Assembly: GCF_001718415.1 (NCBI RefSeq)
Contig: NZ_CP013378.1
Coordinates: 1,984,001 to 2,048,000 of the forward strand
Reading direction: 5' to 3'
DNA: 64,000 nt
Source: Burkholderia pseudomultivorans
GTDB taxonomy: Bacteria > Pseudomonadota > Gammaproteobacteria > Burkholderiales > Burkholderiaceae
In this document: piece after piece, positions 18,229-28,036 of the stretch
Numbering within the stretch: the first letter of the stretch is position 1
Layout of the letters: every line of letters starts with the position of its first letter
The notes under the pieces: generated by a model
Told to the model about the DNA's origin: nothing
Databases searched by the model: none
Seen by the model: the letters and a program-made list of their open reading frames with translations, nothing else
Made by a program: the position numbers and the translations under genes

Positions 18229-18258
18229 ACTATTCGTAATTGGTTTTACTATTCGTAA
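18229..18258. promoter_or_regulatory. Direct repeats ACTATTCGTAA upstream of mhaA
   Basis: Two exact copies of the 11-mer ACTATTCGTAA (18229-18239 and 18248-18258), 19 bp apart, lie in the AT-richer part of the 364-bp gap between the EAL-like gene and the mha-hmg run. Spacing near two helical turns and the position suggest a regulator site for one or both genes. The rest of the gap shows no gene. Confidence 0.5.
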
Positions 18259-18450
18259 ATCCTGAAGCGTGACATCGATCAAGAAAAGCGGCATCAGGGC
18301 GCTGCGCAGGCGGCGCCGTCCCCGAATCAACAGGAAGCAAGGAGCGAGACGTGGCGGTTGACTGGAAATGGAGGCAGCAGGGCCGGCCGGTGTGCCGGGG
18401 CGGGATCACGACGGGCGCGCCGGCGGGCGCGGGGCGGGGATGACGGACGG

Positions 18451-20130
18451 ATGGCGACCATGAGCATCGACTACCAGACCCTGAAGTTCGAATACCGCCC
18501 GCGCGCGGCGCGCGGCGCCGGCGATGACGCGGCCGTCCATCCGGTGATCGTCGTCGGCGCGGGCCCGGTCGGCCTGTCGGCGGCGATCGACCTCGCGCAG
18601 CAGGGCGTGCCCGTCGTGCTGCTCGACGACGACGACACGCTGTCTACCGGCTCGCGCGCGATCTGCTTCGCGAAGCGCACGCTCGAGATCTTCGACCGGC
18701 TCGGCTGCGGCGAGCGCTTCGTCGACAAGGGCGTGAGCTGGCATGTCGGCAAGGTGTTCCTGCAGGACGAGCAGCTTTACGCCTTCGACCTGCTGCCGGA
18801 ACAAGGGCATGCGCGTCCGGCGTTCATCAACCTGCAGCAGTACTACGTCGAAGGCTATCTGGCCGAGCGCGCGTTCGAGCTGCCGAACATCGACATCCGC
18901 TGGAAGCACAAGGTGACGGGCGTCGAGCAGTCGGCCGGGCATGCGGTGCTGACGATCGAGACGCCGGAAGGCGTCGAGACGCTGCGCGCGCAGTACGTGA
19001 TCGCGGCCGACGGCTCGCGCAGCCCGCTGCGCGCGGCGATGGGCCTCGAAAGCCGCGGCCGCACGTTCAAGGATCGCTTCCTGATCGCCGACGTGAAGAT
19101 GAAGGCGGAATTCCCGACCGAACGCTGGTTCTGGTTCGATCCGCCGTTCCACCGCAACCAGTCGGTGCTGCTGCATCGCCAGCCCGACAACGTGTGGCGC
19201 ATCGACTTCCAGCTCGGCTGGGATGCCGATCCGGTCGCCGAGAAGCAGCCCGAGCGCGTGATTCCGCGCGTGCGCGCGCTGCTCGGGCCGGACGTCGAGT
19301 TCGAGCTCGAATGGGTCAGCGTCTATACGTTCCGTTGCCAGCGGATGGATACGTTCCGCCATGGCCGCGTGCTGTTCGCGGGCGACTCCGCGCACGGCGT
19401 GTCGCCGTTCGGCGCGCGCGGCGCGAACAGCGGCGTGCAGGACGCGGACAACCTCGCGTGGAAGCTGAAGCTCGTGCTCGACGGCAGCGCCCCCGACCGC
19501 CTGCTCGACACGTATGCGAGCGAGCGCGAGTTCGCGGCCGACGAGAACATCCGCAACTCGACACGCTCGACCGACTTCATCACGCCGAAGAGCCCCGTCT
19601 CGCGCGTGTTCCGCGACGCGACGCTGAAGCTCGCGCGCGACTGCGAGTTCGCGCGCAAGCTGGTGAACAGCGGCCGGCTGTCGGTGCCGGCGGTGCTCGC
19701 CGATTCGCCGCTGAACACACCCGATCGCGACACGTTCGCCGGCGCGATGCGGCCGGGCGCGGCGGCGGCCGATGCGCCGGTGCGCACGCCGCACGGCTCG
19801 GGCTGGCTGCTGCAGCATCTCCGCGGCGGCTTCGCCGGCGTGCTGTTCGGACTGCCGGGCGATGCGGCCGCGCTCGCGCAGGCGGTCGCGGATCTCGCGC
19901 TGCCGGTGCGGCCCGTGCTGGTCGTGCCGGCCGGGCATGCGCAGCCGGCGGCGGGCGTCGAGGTCGTCGAGGTCGTCGAGGATATCGACGGCGTAGCTGC
20001 ACAGCGCTACGACGCGAAGCCCGGCACGTTCTACCTGTTGCGCCCCGACCAGCACGTGTGTGCGCGGATGCGCGCGCTCGATCGCCGCGCGATCGCCGAT
20101 GCGCTGGCCCGCGCAACCTGCGCACGCTGA
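18451..20130 (+). CDS. mhaA: FAD aromatic hydroxylase, probable 3-hydroxyphenylacetate 6-hydroxylase
   Basis: Class A flavoprotein monooxygenase of 559 residues. It has the FAD motif 'VIVVGAGPVGLSAAIDLAQQG' (about 30-50), the 'YVIAADGSRSPLR' DG motif (about 185), and the 'VLFAGDSAHGVSPFGARGANSGVQDADNLAWKL' GD motif. The C-terminal 150 residues resemble the thioredoxin-like domain of phenol hydroxylases. Order with a DUF2783 protein, an aromatic transporter, hmgA and fahA matches the P. putida 3-hydroxyphenylacetate catabolon, where MhaA makes homogentisate. An MhpA-like substrate cannot be excluded. ATGs at 18451 and 18460 are both usable. Confidence 0.75.
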   Translation: MATMSIDYQTLKFEYRPRAARGAGDDAAVHPVIVVGAGPVGLSAAIDLAQQGVPVVLLDDDDTLSTGSRAICFAKRTLEIFDRLGCGERFVDKGVSWHVGKVFLQDEQLYAFDLLPEQGHARPAFINLQQYYVEGYLAERAFELPNIDIRWKHKVTGVEQSAGHAVLTIETPEGVETLRAQYVIAADGSRSPLRAAMGLESRGRTFKDRFLIADVKMKAEFPTERWFWFDPPFHRNQSVLLHRQPDNVWRIDFQLGWDADPVAEKQPERVIPRVRALLGPDVEFELEWVSVYTFRCQRMDTFRHGRVLFAGDSAHGVSPFGARGANSGVQDADNLAWKLKLVLDGSAPDRLLDTYASEREFAADENIRNSTRSTDFITPKSPVSRVFRDATLKLARDCEFARKLVNSGRLSVPAVLADSPLNTPDRDTFAGAMRPGAAAADAPVRTPHGSGWLLQHLRGGFAGVLFGLPGDAAALAQAVADLALPVRPVLVVPAGHAQPAAGVEVVEVVEDIDGVAAQRYDAKPGTFYLLRPDQHVCARMRALDRRAIADALARATCAR

Positions 20131-20165
20131 ACACGACAACGATACCGATACCGGAGATACCCGCC

Positions 20166-20396
20166 ATGCCCCCACTCGACACCCGCCCGCGTCTGGCCGA
20201 TCCGGACGCATTCTACGAAGCGCTGATCGACATGCATCGCGACCTGTCCGACAGCGACAGCCAGCTCGTCAACGCGAAGCTGATCCTGCTGCTCGCGAAC
20301 CAGATCGGCGATCTCGACGTGCTGCGCGAAGCGATGGCGCTCGCGCGCCGCGGCGTGACGCCGCCCGCGCATCCGGCCGCCGAGGTGACGCAATGA
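20166..20396 (+). CDS. mhaB: DUF2783 small protein, probable MhaB coupling protein
   Basis: A 76-residue helical protein ('YEALIDMHRDLSDSDSQLVNAKLILLLANQIGD...LREAMALAR'). In P. putida a protein of this size and family, MhaB, couples with the MhaA flavoprotein for productive 3-hydroxyphenylacetate hydroxylation. It lies 35 bp after mhaA and overlaps the transporter start by ATGA, so it is translated as part of the same operon. The name depends on the identity of mhaA. Confidence 0.72.
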   Translation: MPPLDTRPRLADPDAFYEALIDMHRDLSDSDSQLVNAKLILLLANQIGDLDVLREAMALARRGVTPPAHPAAEVTQ

Positions 20397-21748
20397 GTGC
20401 CGCGCCGAGCGATGCGCGCACGCTCGAAGTCGAGCATGTGATCGACGACACCCATAACCCGGGCTTTCACTGGATGCTGCTGGTGCTGTGCGGGCTGTGC
20501 CTCGTGATCGACGGCTTCGACGCGCAGGCGATGGGCTATGTCGCGCCGAGCGTGATCGCCGAATGGGGCGTGCCGAAGCAGGCGCTCGGCCCGGTGTTCA
20601 GCGCGAGCCTGTTCGGCATGCTGCTCGGTGCGCTCGGCCTGTCGGTGCTGGCCGACCGGATCGGGCGCCGCCCGGTGCTGATCGGCGCGACGCTGTTCTT
20701 CGCGCTGACGATGCTCGCGACGCCGTTCGCGGGCTCGATCCCGGTGCTGATGGCGTTGCGCTTCGTCACGGGGCTCGGCCTCGGCTGCATCATGCCGAAC
20801 GCGATGGCGCTGGTCGGCGAGTTCAGCCCGGGCGCGCATCGCGTGAAGCGGATGATGATCGTGTCGTGCGGCTTCACGCTCGGCGCGGCGATCGGCGGCT
20901 TCATCAGCGCGGCGCTGATTCCGGCGCTCGGCTGGCGCGCGGTGTTCTTCGTCGGCGGCGCGGTGCCGCTGGTGCTCGCGATCGCGATGGTCGCGCGGCT
21001 TCCCGAGTCGCTGCAGTTCCTCGTGCTGAAAGGGCGCGACGCGCGGGCGCGCGACTGGCTCGCGCGCTTCGCGCCGCACGCGGGCATCGACGCGAACACG
21101 CGGCTCGTCGTGCGCGAGCGCGCAACGAGCGGCGCGCCGGTCGCCGAGCTGTTCCGCCATGGTCGCCTGCCCGTCACGCTGCTGCTGTGGGCGATCAGCT
21201 TCATGAACCTGATCGACCTGTACTTCCTGTCGAACTGGCTGCCGACCGTGATGCGCGATGCCGGTTATGCGCCGTCCACCGCGGTGATCGTCGGCACGGT
21301 GCTGCAGACGGGCGGCGTGGTCGGCACGCTGTCGCTCGGCTGGTTCATCGAGCGCTACGGCTTCGTGCGCGTGCTGTTCGCCTGCTTCGCGTGCGCGGCG
21401 GTGTCGGTCGGGCTGATCGGCTCGGTCGCGCACGCGCTGCCGTGGCTGCTGATCGTCGTGTTCGCGGGCGGGTTCTGCGTGGTCGGGGGGCAGCCGGCCG
21501 TCAACGCGCTCGCGGGCCAGTACTACCCGACCTCGCTGCGCTCGACGGGCATCGGCTGGAGCCTCGGCATCGGCCGCATCGGCTCGGTGCTGGGGCCGCT
21601 CGTCGGTGGGCAACTGATTGCACTCAACTGGTCGAACGGCGCGCTGTTTCATGCGGCCGCCGTGCCCGTGCTGTGCTCGGCGCTGTTCGTTCTCGGGCTC
21701 GCGGGTGTGTCGCGACGCCTCGGCGAACAGGCGCCGAGCGCCGCCTGA
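20393..21748 (+). CDS. Aromatic acid:H+ symporter (MFS, AAHS family)
   Basis: Twelve-helix transporter of 451 residues. It has 'LVIDGFDAQAMGYVAPSVIAEWG' in helix 1, the MFS signature 'LADRIGRRPVLI' between helices 2 and 3, and 'RLPESLQFLVLKGRD' before the central loop, typical of the PcaK/BenK/MhpT group. Position in the run makes it the likely uptake system for 3-hydroxyphenylacetate (MhaC role). It overlaps mhaB by four bases and ends 20 bp before hmgA. Confidence 0.88.
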   Translation: MSAAPSDARTLEVEHVIDDTHNPGFHWMLLVLCGLCLVIDGFDAQAMGYVAPSVIAEWGVPKQALGPVFSASLFGMLLGALGLSVLADRIGRRPVLIGATLFFALTMLATPFAGSIPVLMALRFVTGLGLGCIMPNAMALVGEFSPGAHRVKRMMIVSCGFTLGAAIGGFISAALIPALGWRAVFFVGGAVPLVLAIAMVARLPESLQFLVLKGRDARARDWLARFAPHAGIDANTRLVVRERATSGAPVAELFRHGRLPVTLLLWAISFMNLIDLYFLSNWLPTVMRDAGYAPSTAVIVGTVLQTGGVVGTLSLGWFIERYGFVRVLFACFACAAVSVGLIGSVAHALPWLLIVVFAGGFCVVGGQPAVNALAGQYYPTSLRSTGIGWSLGIGRIGSVLGPLVGGQLIALNWSNGALFHAAAVPVLCSALFVLGLAGVSRRLGEQAPSAA

Positions 21749-21768
21749 ATTGATGGAGAAATGGAACG

Positions 21769-23103
21769 ATGACGCTTGACCTGTCGAAACCGGCGAGTGC
21801 CGGCTACCTGAGCGGTTTCGCGAACGAGTTCGCGACCGAGGCGTTGCCCGGCGCATTGCCGCACGGCCGCAACTCGCCGCAGCGCGCGCCGTACGGGCTC
21901 TATGCGGAGCAGCTGTCGGGCACCGCGTTTACCGCGCCGCGCGGCCATAACCGCCGCTCGTGGCTGTACCGGATCCGCCCGGCGGCCGTGCATCGGCCGT
22001 TCGAGCCGTTCGCGGGCCCGCAGCGGCTCGTGTCGGAATTCGGCGATTCGGCCGACGTGCCGCCGACGCCGCCGAACCAGCTGCGCTGGGATCCGCTGCC
22101 GATGCCGGCCGAGCCGACCGATTTCGTCGAAGGCTGGGTGACGATGGCCGGCAACGGCTCGGCGGCCGCGATGAACGGCTGCGCGATCCACCTGTACGCG
22201 GCGAACCGCTCGATGCAGGACCGCTTCTTCTACAGCGCCGACGGCGAGCTGCTGATCGTGCCGCAGCAGGGGCGGTTGTTCATCGCGACCGAGTTCGGCC
22301 GCCTCGACGTCGAGCCGTTCGAGATCGCGGTAATCCCGCGCGGCGTGCGCTTCTCGGTCGCGCTGCCCGACGGCAACGCGCGCGGCTATATCTGCGAGAA
22401 CTTCGGCGCGCAGCTGCGCCTGCCCGACCTCGGTCCGATCGGCTCGAACGGGCTCGCGAACCCGCGCGACTTCCTGACGCCGCAGGCCGCGTACGAGGAC
22501 CGCGAAGGCGCGTTCGAACTCGTCGCCAAGCTGAACGGCCGGCTGTGGCGCGCGGATATCGGCCACTCGCCGCTCGACGTCGTCGCGTGGCACGGCAACT
22601 ACGCGCCGTACAAATACGACCTGCGCCTGTTCAACACGATCGGCTCGATCAGCTTCGACCATCCCGATCCGTCGATCTTCCTCGTGCTGCATTCGCAGAC
22701 CGATACGCCGGGCGTCGACGCGATCGACTTCGTGATCTTCCCGCCGCGCTGGCTCGCGGCCGAGGATACGTTCCGTCCGCCCTGGTTCCATCGCAACGTC
22801 GCGAGCGAGTTCATGGGGCTCGTGCACGGCGCGTACGACGCGAAGGCCGAAGGCTTCGTGCCGGGCGGTGCGAGCCTGCACAACTGCATGTCGGGCCACG
22901 GGCCCGACGCGGACACGTTCGAGAAGGCGTCGGCGAGCGACACGTCGAAGCCGCACAAGGTCGACGACACGATGGCGTTCATGTTCGAAACCCGCACGCT
23001 GATCCGGCCGACGCGCTACGCGCTCGACACCGCGCAGCTGCAGGCGAACTACTTCGAATGCTGGCAAGGCATCAGGAAACACTTCAATCCGGAGCAACGA
23101 TGA
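21769..23103 (+). CDS. hmgA: Homogentisate 1,2-dioxygenase
   Basis: Ring-cleaving non-haem iron enzyme of 444 residues producing maleylacetoacetate. The iron ligands fall where expected: His341 in 'PPWFHRN', Glu347 in 'ASEFMG', His377 in 'MSGHGPD', spaced exactly as in human HGD (335/341/371). The N-terminal '[19 protein letters not shown]' and '[24 protein letters not shown]' are family signatures. Its stop overlaps the fahA start. Confidence 0.97.
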   Translation: MTLDLSKPASAGYLSGFANEFATEALPGALPHGRNSPQRAPYGLYAEQLSGTAFTAPRGHNRRSWLYRIRPAAVHRPFEPFAGPQRLVSEFGDSADVPPTPPNQLRWDPLPMPAEPTDFVEGWVTMAGNGSAAAMNGCAIHLYAANRSMQDRFFYSADGELLIVPQQGRLFIATEFGRLDVEPFEIAVIPRGVRFSVALPDGNARGYICENFGAQLRLPDLGPIGSNGLANPRDFLTPQAAYEDREGAFELVAKLNGRLWRADIGHSPLDVVAWHGNYAPYKYDLRLFNTIGSISFDHPDPSIFLVLHSQTDTPGVDAIDFVIFPPRWLAAEDTFRPPWFHRNVASEFMGLVHGAYDAKAEGFVPGGASLHNCMSGHGPDADTFEKASASDTSKPHKVDDTMAFMFETRTLIRPTRYALDTAQLQANYFECWQGIRKHFNPEQR

Positions 23104-24404
23104 GCGATACCCAAGACTGGCGCGCGACGCTCGACCCGGCTCGCAAGAGCTGGCTCGACACCGCGAACGATCCCGCCTGCGATTTTCCGATCCAGAACCT
23201 GCCGTTCGGGATCTTCAGCGATGCGAAGCAGCCGGCGCACCGCGCGGGCGTCGCGCTCGGCGACCAGATCGTCGATCTCGCCGCGCTCGCGCGTGCCGGC
23301 CTCGTGACGCTGCCGGGCGGCGGCGACGCGTTCGCCGCGCCGACGCTGAACGCGTTCATCGCGCTCGGCCGCGACGCGTGGCGCAGCGTGCGCGTGCAGC
23401 TGTCCGCGCTGTTCTCGCGCGAGAACGCGCGGCTGCGCGACGATGCGGCGCTGCGCGCGCAGGTGCTGGTCGCGCAGCGCGATGCGACGCTGCATCTGCC
23501 GGTCGAGATTCCCGGCTATACCGACTTCTATTCGTCGAAGGAGCACGCGACCAACGTCGGCTCGATGTTCCGCGATCCGAAGAACGCGCTGCTGCCGAAC
23601 TGGTCGGAAATGCCGATCGGCTACAACGGCCGCGCGTCGTCGGTGGTCGTGAGCGGCACGCCGGTGCGGCGCCCGAACGGCCAGCTGAAGCTGCCCGACC
23701 AGGAGCGTCCGGTGTTCGGCGCGTGCCGCAAGCTCGACATCGAACTGGAGACGGGTTTCATCGTCGGCCGCGGCAATGCGCTCGGCGAGCCGATCGCGTG
23801 CGAGGACGCGGAAGCGCATATCTTCGGGATGGTGCTGCTCAACGACTGGAGCGCGCGCGACATCCAGCAGTGGGAATACGTGCCGCTCGGCCCGTTCAAC
23901 GCGAAGACCTTCGCGACGACGATCTCGCCGTGGATCGTCACGCTCGATGCGCTCGAGCCGTTCCGCACCGCGCAGCCCGAGCAGTCGCCGCAGCCGCTCG
24001 CGTATCTGCAGCATGCGGGCCGGCATGCGTTCGACATCGCGCTCGAAGTGACGCTGCGCGCGGAAGGCGCAGCGCAGCCGACGACGATCTGCCGCACCAA
24101 CTTCAAGCACATGTACTGGACGATGGCGCAGCAGCTCGCGCATCACACGGTTGCGGGCTGCAATACGCGGGTCGGCGACCTGATGGGCTCGGGCACGATC
24201 AGCGGGCCCACCCGCGATTCGTTCGGCAGCCTGCTGGAGCTGACGTGGAACGGCAAGGAACCGCTCGCGCTGAGCGGCGGCGGCAGCCGCACGTTCATCG
24301 AGGACGGCGACGAGCTGACGCTCGCCGGCTGGTGCCAGGGCGACGGCTATCGCGTCGGCTTCGGCCACTGCGCCGGCAAGATCCTGCCTGCATTGAAGGG
24401 GTGA
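23100..24404 (+). CDS. fahA: Fumarylacetoacetase
   Basis: Hydrolase of 434 residues cleaving fumarylacetoacetate to fumarate and acetoacetate, the last step of the homogentisate route. It has the N-terminal SH3-like part ('[14 protein letters not shown]'), '[20 protein letters not shown]' with the catalytic His and a metal Asp, and '[20 protein letters not shown]' in the C-terminal domain. The ATG overlaps the hmgA stop (ATGA). Maleylacetoacetate isomerase, needed between HmgA and this enzyme, is not in the window. Confidence 0.96.
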   Translation: MSDTQDWRATLDPARKSWLDTANDPACDFPIQNLPFGIFSDAKQPAHRAGVALGDQIVDLAALARAGLVTLPGGGDAFAAPTLNAFIALGRDAWRSVRVQLSALFSRENARLRDDAALRAQVLVAQRDATLHLPVEIPGYTDFYSSKEHATNVGSMFRDPKNALLPNWSEMPIGYNGRASSVVVSGTPVRRPNGQLKLPDQERPVFGACRKLDIELETGFIVGRGNALGEPIACEDAEAHIFGMVLLNDWSARDIQQWEYVPLGPFNAKTFATTISPWIVTLDALEPFRTAQPEQSPQPLAYLQHAGRHAFDIALEVTLRAEGAAQPTTICRTNFKHMYWTMAQQLAHHTVAGCNTRVGDLMGSGTISGPTRDSFGSLLELTWNGKEPLALSGGGSRTFIEDGDELTLAGWCQGDGYRVGFGHCAGKILPALKG

Positions 24405-24431
24405 CGCACCGCGCGTGACGCGCCTGCATCG

Positions 24432-24462
24432 GACGGCCCGCCTCGCGCGGGCCGTCGTCGTT
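24432..24462. terminator. Terminator-like hairpin after fahA
   Basis: GACGGCCCGC and its exact complement enclose a CTCGC loop, then GTCGTTTC. It lies between convergent fahA and a minus-strand MFS gene. The T-run is short, so efficiency is uncertain. Confidence 0.55.
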
Positions 24463-24497
24463 TCGGCCGTGTCACGCGTGCGATGCGGGCACGCGCC

Positions 24498-25658
24498 TCA
24501 GACCGCGCGCTGCAGCGCGGCGCGGCGTTCCCACAGCGCGGCGGCGACGAACGCGGCGACACACGCGACCAGCACGCCGACCAGCGCGTTGCTGCCCAGT
24601 TGCTCCATCAATGCGCCCGCGACCAGCGGGCCGCCGAAGCTCGCGGCGCTCCACGACGCCGACACGAGCGAGCTGGCCGTGACGAGCGCCGTGCCGCGGA
24701 AGCGCTCGCCGCATGCGACGAGCGACAGCGTATAGATGCTGCCGGCGGCCGCGCCGAGCACGAACAGCAGCGGCCAGCACAGCCACGGATTCGCGACGAC
24801 GAACGGCAGCAGCGGCAGGCCGGCGAGCACGATCCAGCCCGCGCCGAGATGCACGCGTTCGCGGCCGAGCTTGTCCGCGAGCCAGCCGATCGGGAACTGC
24901 ATCGCGGTGTCGCCGAACAGCATGATCGACGCGAGCAGCACGGCGGTTTCGCTCGCGACGCCATGATCCATCGCGTAGAGCGGCAGTAACGACAGCGCGA
25001 GCGTGTCGAACAGCGCGAAGAAGCCGGTGCCGATGATCAGCGCCGGCATGCGCGGCAGCACGGCGAGCCAGTGATCGTGCGTTTCGTGATGCGCATCGTC
25101 GCCGGCGAGCGGCGCGCGCCGGATCGTCGCGAGCGTCGGCAGCGCGAGCAGGAACAGCGCGCCGCACAGCGCGAAGCGAATGCCGGTCGCGCCGGCGATC
25201 TGGCTGACGAGCACGGGGCCCGCCATCTGGAACAGCGTGAAGTTGGTCGCGTAGATCGCGACGACGCGGCCGCGCGTCGAATCGTCGGCGAGCTGGTTGA
25301 CCCACGCTTCGCCGATCGTAAACAGCAGCATCAGCACGGCGCCGCACAGCACGCGCAGCACGGCCCACACGATCAGGCTCGACGTGAACTGCATCAGCGC
25401 GGTGGCGGCGGCGAGCAGCACGACCGACACGACGATCGCGCGGCGCGCGCCGATGCGCCGCGCGAGCGCGGTGACGAACGGCACGATCGCGAGCCCGCCG
25501 CCGGCCTGCGCGGCCGTCAGCATGCCGACCACGTTGGTGCCGTGCCCGGCTTCGGTCAGCGCGAGCGCGGTGAGGGGCAGCGTGGCGCCGGTGCCGAGAC
25601 CGACGACCGCAACGCTCAGGATGAGCGCAAGGAAATCACGGTTGAGGATGGCTTTCAT
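24498..25658 (-). CDS. MFS transporter, YcaD-like
   Basis: Twelve-helix major facilitator of 386 residues. Loop 2-3 reads 'LARRIGARRAIVVS', and helix 4 carries 'FTIGEAWVNQLADDSTRGRVVAIYATNF', a pattern of the YcaD-type drug:H+ antiporter-like group. Loop 8-9 has 'GWLADKLGRERVHLGAG'. No substrate can be read from sequence. It stands alone, facing fahA, with the same orientation as the next MFS gene. Confidence 0.83.
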   Translation of the reverse strand: MKAILNRDFLALILSVAVVGLGTGATLPLTALALTEAGHGTNVVGMLTAAQAGGGLAIVPFVTALARRIGARRAIVVSVVLLAAATALMQFTSSLIVWAVLRVLCGAVLMLLFTIGEAWVNQLADDSTRGRVVAIYATNFTLFQMAGPVLVSQIAGATGIRFALCGALFLLALPTLATIRRAPLAGDDAHHETHDHWLAVLPRMPALIIGTGFFALFDTLALSLLPLYAMDHGVASETAVLLASIMLFGDTAMQFPIGWLADKLGRERVHLGAGWIVLAGLPLLPFVVANPWLCWPLLFVLGAAAGSIYTLSLVACGERFRGTALVTASSLVSASWSAASFGGPLVAGALMEQLGSNALVGVLVACVAAFVAAALWERRAALQRAV

Positions 25659-25751
25659 CGGGCGCGATGCTACACCTCGGGCCTTGAAAGGTCCATGAAG
25701 GCCATCAAGTCCGAATGGTGTTGCGTGCGCAACGATCGCGGCCCGGGCGCG

Positions 25752-26921
25752 TCACACGTACTCGGTCGGCACGGCCACCGGGCGGCGTTCGAGCGATGCG
25801 GACCACAGCGTCAGCGCGAGCGCGGCGACGACCATCGCGACGCCGACCCACGGCAGGTTCACGAGCGACACGCCGGAGCCGATCGCCATCCCGCCGAGCC
25901 ACGCGCCGGTCGCATTGCCGAGGTTGAACGCACCCTGGTTCAGCGTCGAGGCGAGGTTCGGCGCATCGCTCGCGCGATCGACGATCAGGATCTGCAGCGG
26001 CGGCACGATCGCGAACGCGAGGATGCCCCAGACGAAGATCGTCGCGAGCGCGGCGAACGGCAGGTGCATCGTGCCGGCGAACGTCGCGAGCACGACACCG
26101 ATCAGCGCGAGGGTCGCGATCAGCGACGGCATCCGGCGCCAGTCGGCGAGCCTGCCGCCGAGCGTGCCGCCGACCGTCAGGCCGAGGCCGAACAGCAGCA
26201 GCACGTAGGTGACCTGGCGCGGCGAGAAGCCCGTCACGTCCTCGAGGATCGGCGTGATGTAGGTGAACACGCTGAACAGGCTCGCCGACGCGAGCACGCT
26301 GATGCCGAGCACCATCAGCACCTGCGGGTGCTTCAGCACGCCGAATTCGCGCGTGATGCTGGTGTCGGGCATCGCGAGGTGTTTCGGCAGGCATACGGCG
26401 AGCGCGGCGGCCGCGGCGATGCCGATGCCGGTGACGGCCCAGAACGTCGCGCGCCAGCCGTAGGCCTGGCCCAGCGCGGTGCCGAGCGGCACGCCGAGCA
26501 CGTTCGCGAGCGTGAGGCCGGTAAACATCAGCGCGATCGCCTGCGCGCGGCGGTTCGGCGCGACGAGGTTGCTCGCGACCACCGAGCCGATCCCGAAGAA
26601 CGCGCCGTGGCAGAACGCGGTGACGACGCGCGCGGCCATCAGCACCGCATAGCCGGGCGCGATCGCGCAGAACAGGTTGCCGGCGATGAACAGGCCGATC
26701 AGCCCCATCAGCGCGCGCTTGCGCGGCATCTTCGCGGTGACGATCGCGAGGATCGGCGCGCCGATCGTCACGCCGAGCGCGTAGCCGGACACGAGCATGC
26801 CGGCGGCGGGAATCGACACGCCGAGGTCGCGCGCGACGTTGGGCAGCAGCCCCATGATCACGAATTCGGTGGTACCGATTCCAAATGCGGCGACGGCGAG
26901 AGCGAACAGAGGTAAGGGCAT
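25752..26921 (-). CDS. MFS transporter, AraJ/YdhP-like
   Basis: A 389-residue twelve-helix protein. Its start 'LPLFALAVAAFGIGTTEFVIMGLLPNVARDLGVSIPAAGMLVSGYALGV' is the signature of the AraJ/YdhP/PbuE (DHA1) group, with helix 4-5 'FCHGAFFGIGSVVASNLVAPNRRAQAIALMFTGLTLANVLGVPLG'. These export sugars, purines or drugs; the substrate here is unknown. It lies 93 bp upstream of the YcaD-like gene and may share a transcript with it. Confidence 0.85.
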   Translation of the reverse strand: MPLPLFALAVAAFGIGTTEFVIMGLLPNVARDLGVSIPAAGMLVSGYALGVTIGAPILAIVTAKMPRKRALMGLIGLFIAGNLFCAIAPGYAVLMAARVVTAFCHGAFFGIGSVVASNLVAPNRRAQAIALMFTGLTLANVLGVPLGTALGQAYGWRATFWAVTGIGIAAAAALAVCLPKHLAMPDTSITREFGVLKHPQVLMVLGISVLASASLFSVFTYITPILEDVTGFSPRQVTYVLLLFGLGLTVGGTLGGRLADWRRMPSLIATLALIGVVLATFAGTMHLPFAALATIFVWGILAFAIVPPLQILIVDRASDAPNLASTLNQGAFNLGNATGAWLGGMAIGSGVSLVNLPWVGVAMVVAALALTLWSASLERRPVAVPTEYV

Positions 26922-27142
26922 CGCGGAGGATTCCGGGAAAGGCCGTCGGCCAGGAGCGGCGCAGGACGCGCGGAGCGGGTGGACGGCAGGGCGATAGCCG
27001 CGATTCTACTTCAGTGGAAACCCTTATGCCGGGGGCCGGAACGGCTGTTGCCGGCGTGCGACGGGCCGCGCCCGGACTGTGGGAGGGACGGCGGCGCGGG
27101 TCGTGAGTCGCGGAGGATGGCGGGGCCGGGACAGGCCAGTTT

Positions 27143-27865
27143 CTAGGTTGGTTGTTCGGCCGAGGCTTCCGTGCCGCCGGAGCCGTCACCGGAACCGACT
27201 GCCGCGGCAGCCGCCAACTCTTGCGCCGCCGGCGCGCCCCAGCCGTTCTCGAACAGGCACGCGTCGATCGGCATCCGCGCGGCCCAGCGCGCTTCCTCGA
27301 GCATCGGCTTCGCATAGAACGCGTCGACGTGCCCGATGCACAGCACGGCAATCGGTTTCGCGCCGTCGGGCATGCCGAGCAGCGTGCGCAGCGCGTCGAC
27401 GTCGAACAGCGATACCCAGCCCATCCCGAGTCCTTCCGCGCGGGCCGCGAGCCACATGTTCTGGATCGCGCACGCGGCCGACGCGAGATCCATTTCCGGC
27501 AGCGTGCGGCGGCCGAACACATGGCGTTCGCGATCGTCGGTCAGCGCGACGACCAGCAGTTCGCCGCATTCGCGCACGCCTTCGACCTTCAGCCGCATGA
27601 AGTCGTCGTGGCGCTCGCCGAGCGCGTCGGCGGTCGCGCGGCGCTCGGCCTCGACCAGCGCGTGGATCGCGGTGCGCAGCGCGCGATCGGTGATGCGGAC
27701 GAAGCGCCACGGCTGCATGAAGCCGACGCTCGGTGCATGGTGCGCGGCGCGCAGCAGCCGGCCGAGCACGGCCGGATCGACCGGCGCGGGCGTGAAATGG
27801 CGCATGTCGCGTCGCTCGAAGATGGCGCGGTAAACGGCGGCGAGGTCGGGATCGTCGAAACGCAT
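27143..27865 (-). CDS. bluB: 5,6-dimethylbenzimidazole synthase
   Basis: Nitroreductase-fold flavin destructase of 240 residues that cuts reduced FMN to 5,6-dimethylbenzimidazole, the lower ligand of cobalamin. It has 'YRAIFERRDMRHFTPAPVD', 'HHAPSVGFMQPWRFV' (FMN pocket), 'ERHVFGRRTLPEMDLASAACAIQNMWLAARAEGLGMGWVS' with the family Asp, and 'GHVDAFYAKPMLEEARW'. The last about 25 residues are an Ala/Gly-rich tail. No other cobalamin gene and no B12 riboswitch is near. Confidence 0.92.
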   Translation of the reverse strand: MRFDDPDLAAVYRAIFERRDMRHFTPAPVDPAVLGRLLRAAHHAPSVGFMQPWRFVRITDRALRTAIHALVEAERRATADALGERHDDFMRLKVEGVRECGELLVVALTDDRERHVFGRRTLPEMDLASAACAIQNMWLAARAEGLGMGWVSLFDVDALRTLLGMPDGAKPIAVLCIGHVDAFYAKPMLEEARWAARMPIDACLFENGWGAPAAQELAAAAAVGSGDGSGGTEASAEQPT

Positions 27866-28036
27866 GGGCGGCGGAAGCAGGGATGACGTCGGCGCAACGA
27901 TAGCAGACGGCGCGTACGAAGCGTTGCCTCAACCGAAACAAAGTGCGCAATTGTTGACGCAGGCGTGCACAGCGAGCGGCCATGCGCACAAGCAAACGAT
28001 TGCGGACGCGCTGCGGGCCCGCAAACGCGCCGTTTT

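Noticed and set aside
27866..28036. Cobalamin riboswitch before bluB
   Set aside because: The gap is short and lacks the B12-box pattern.
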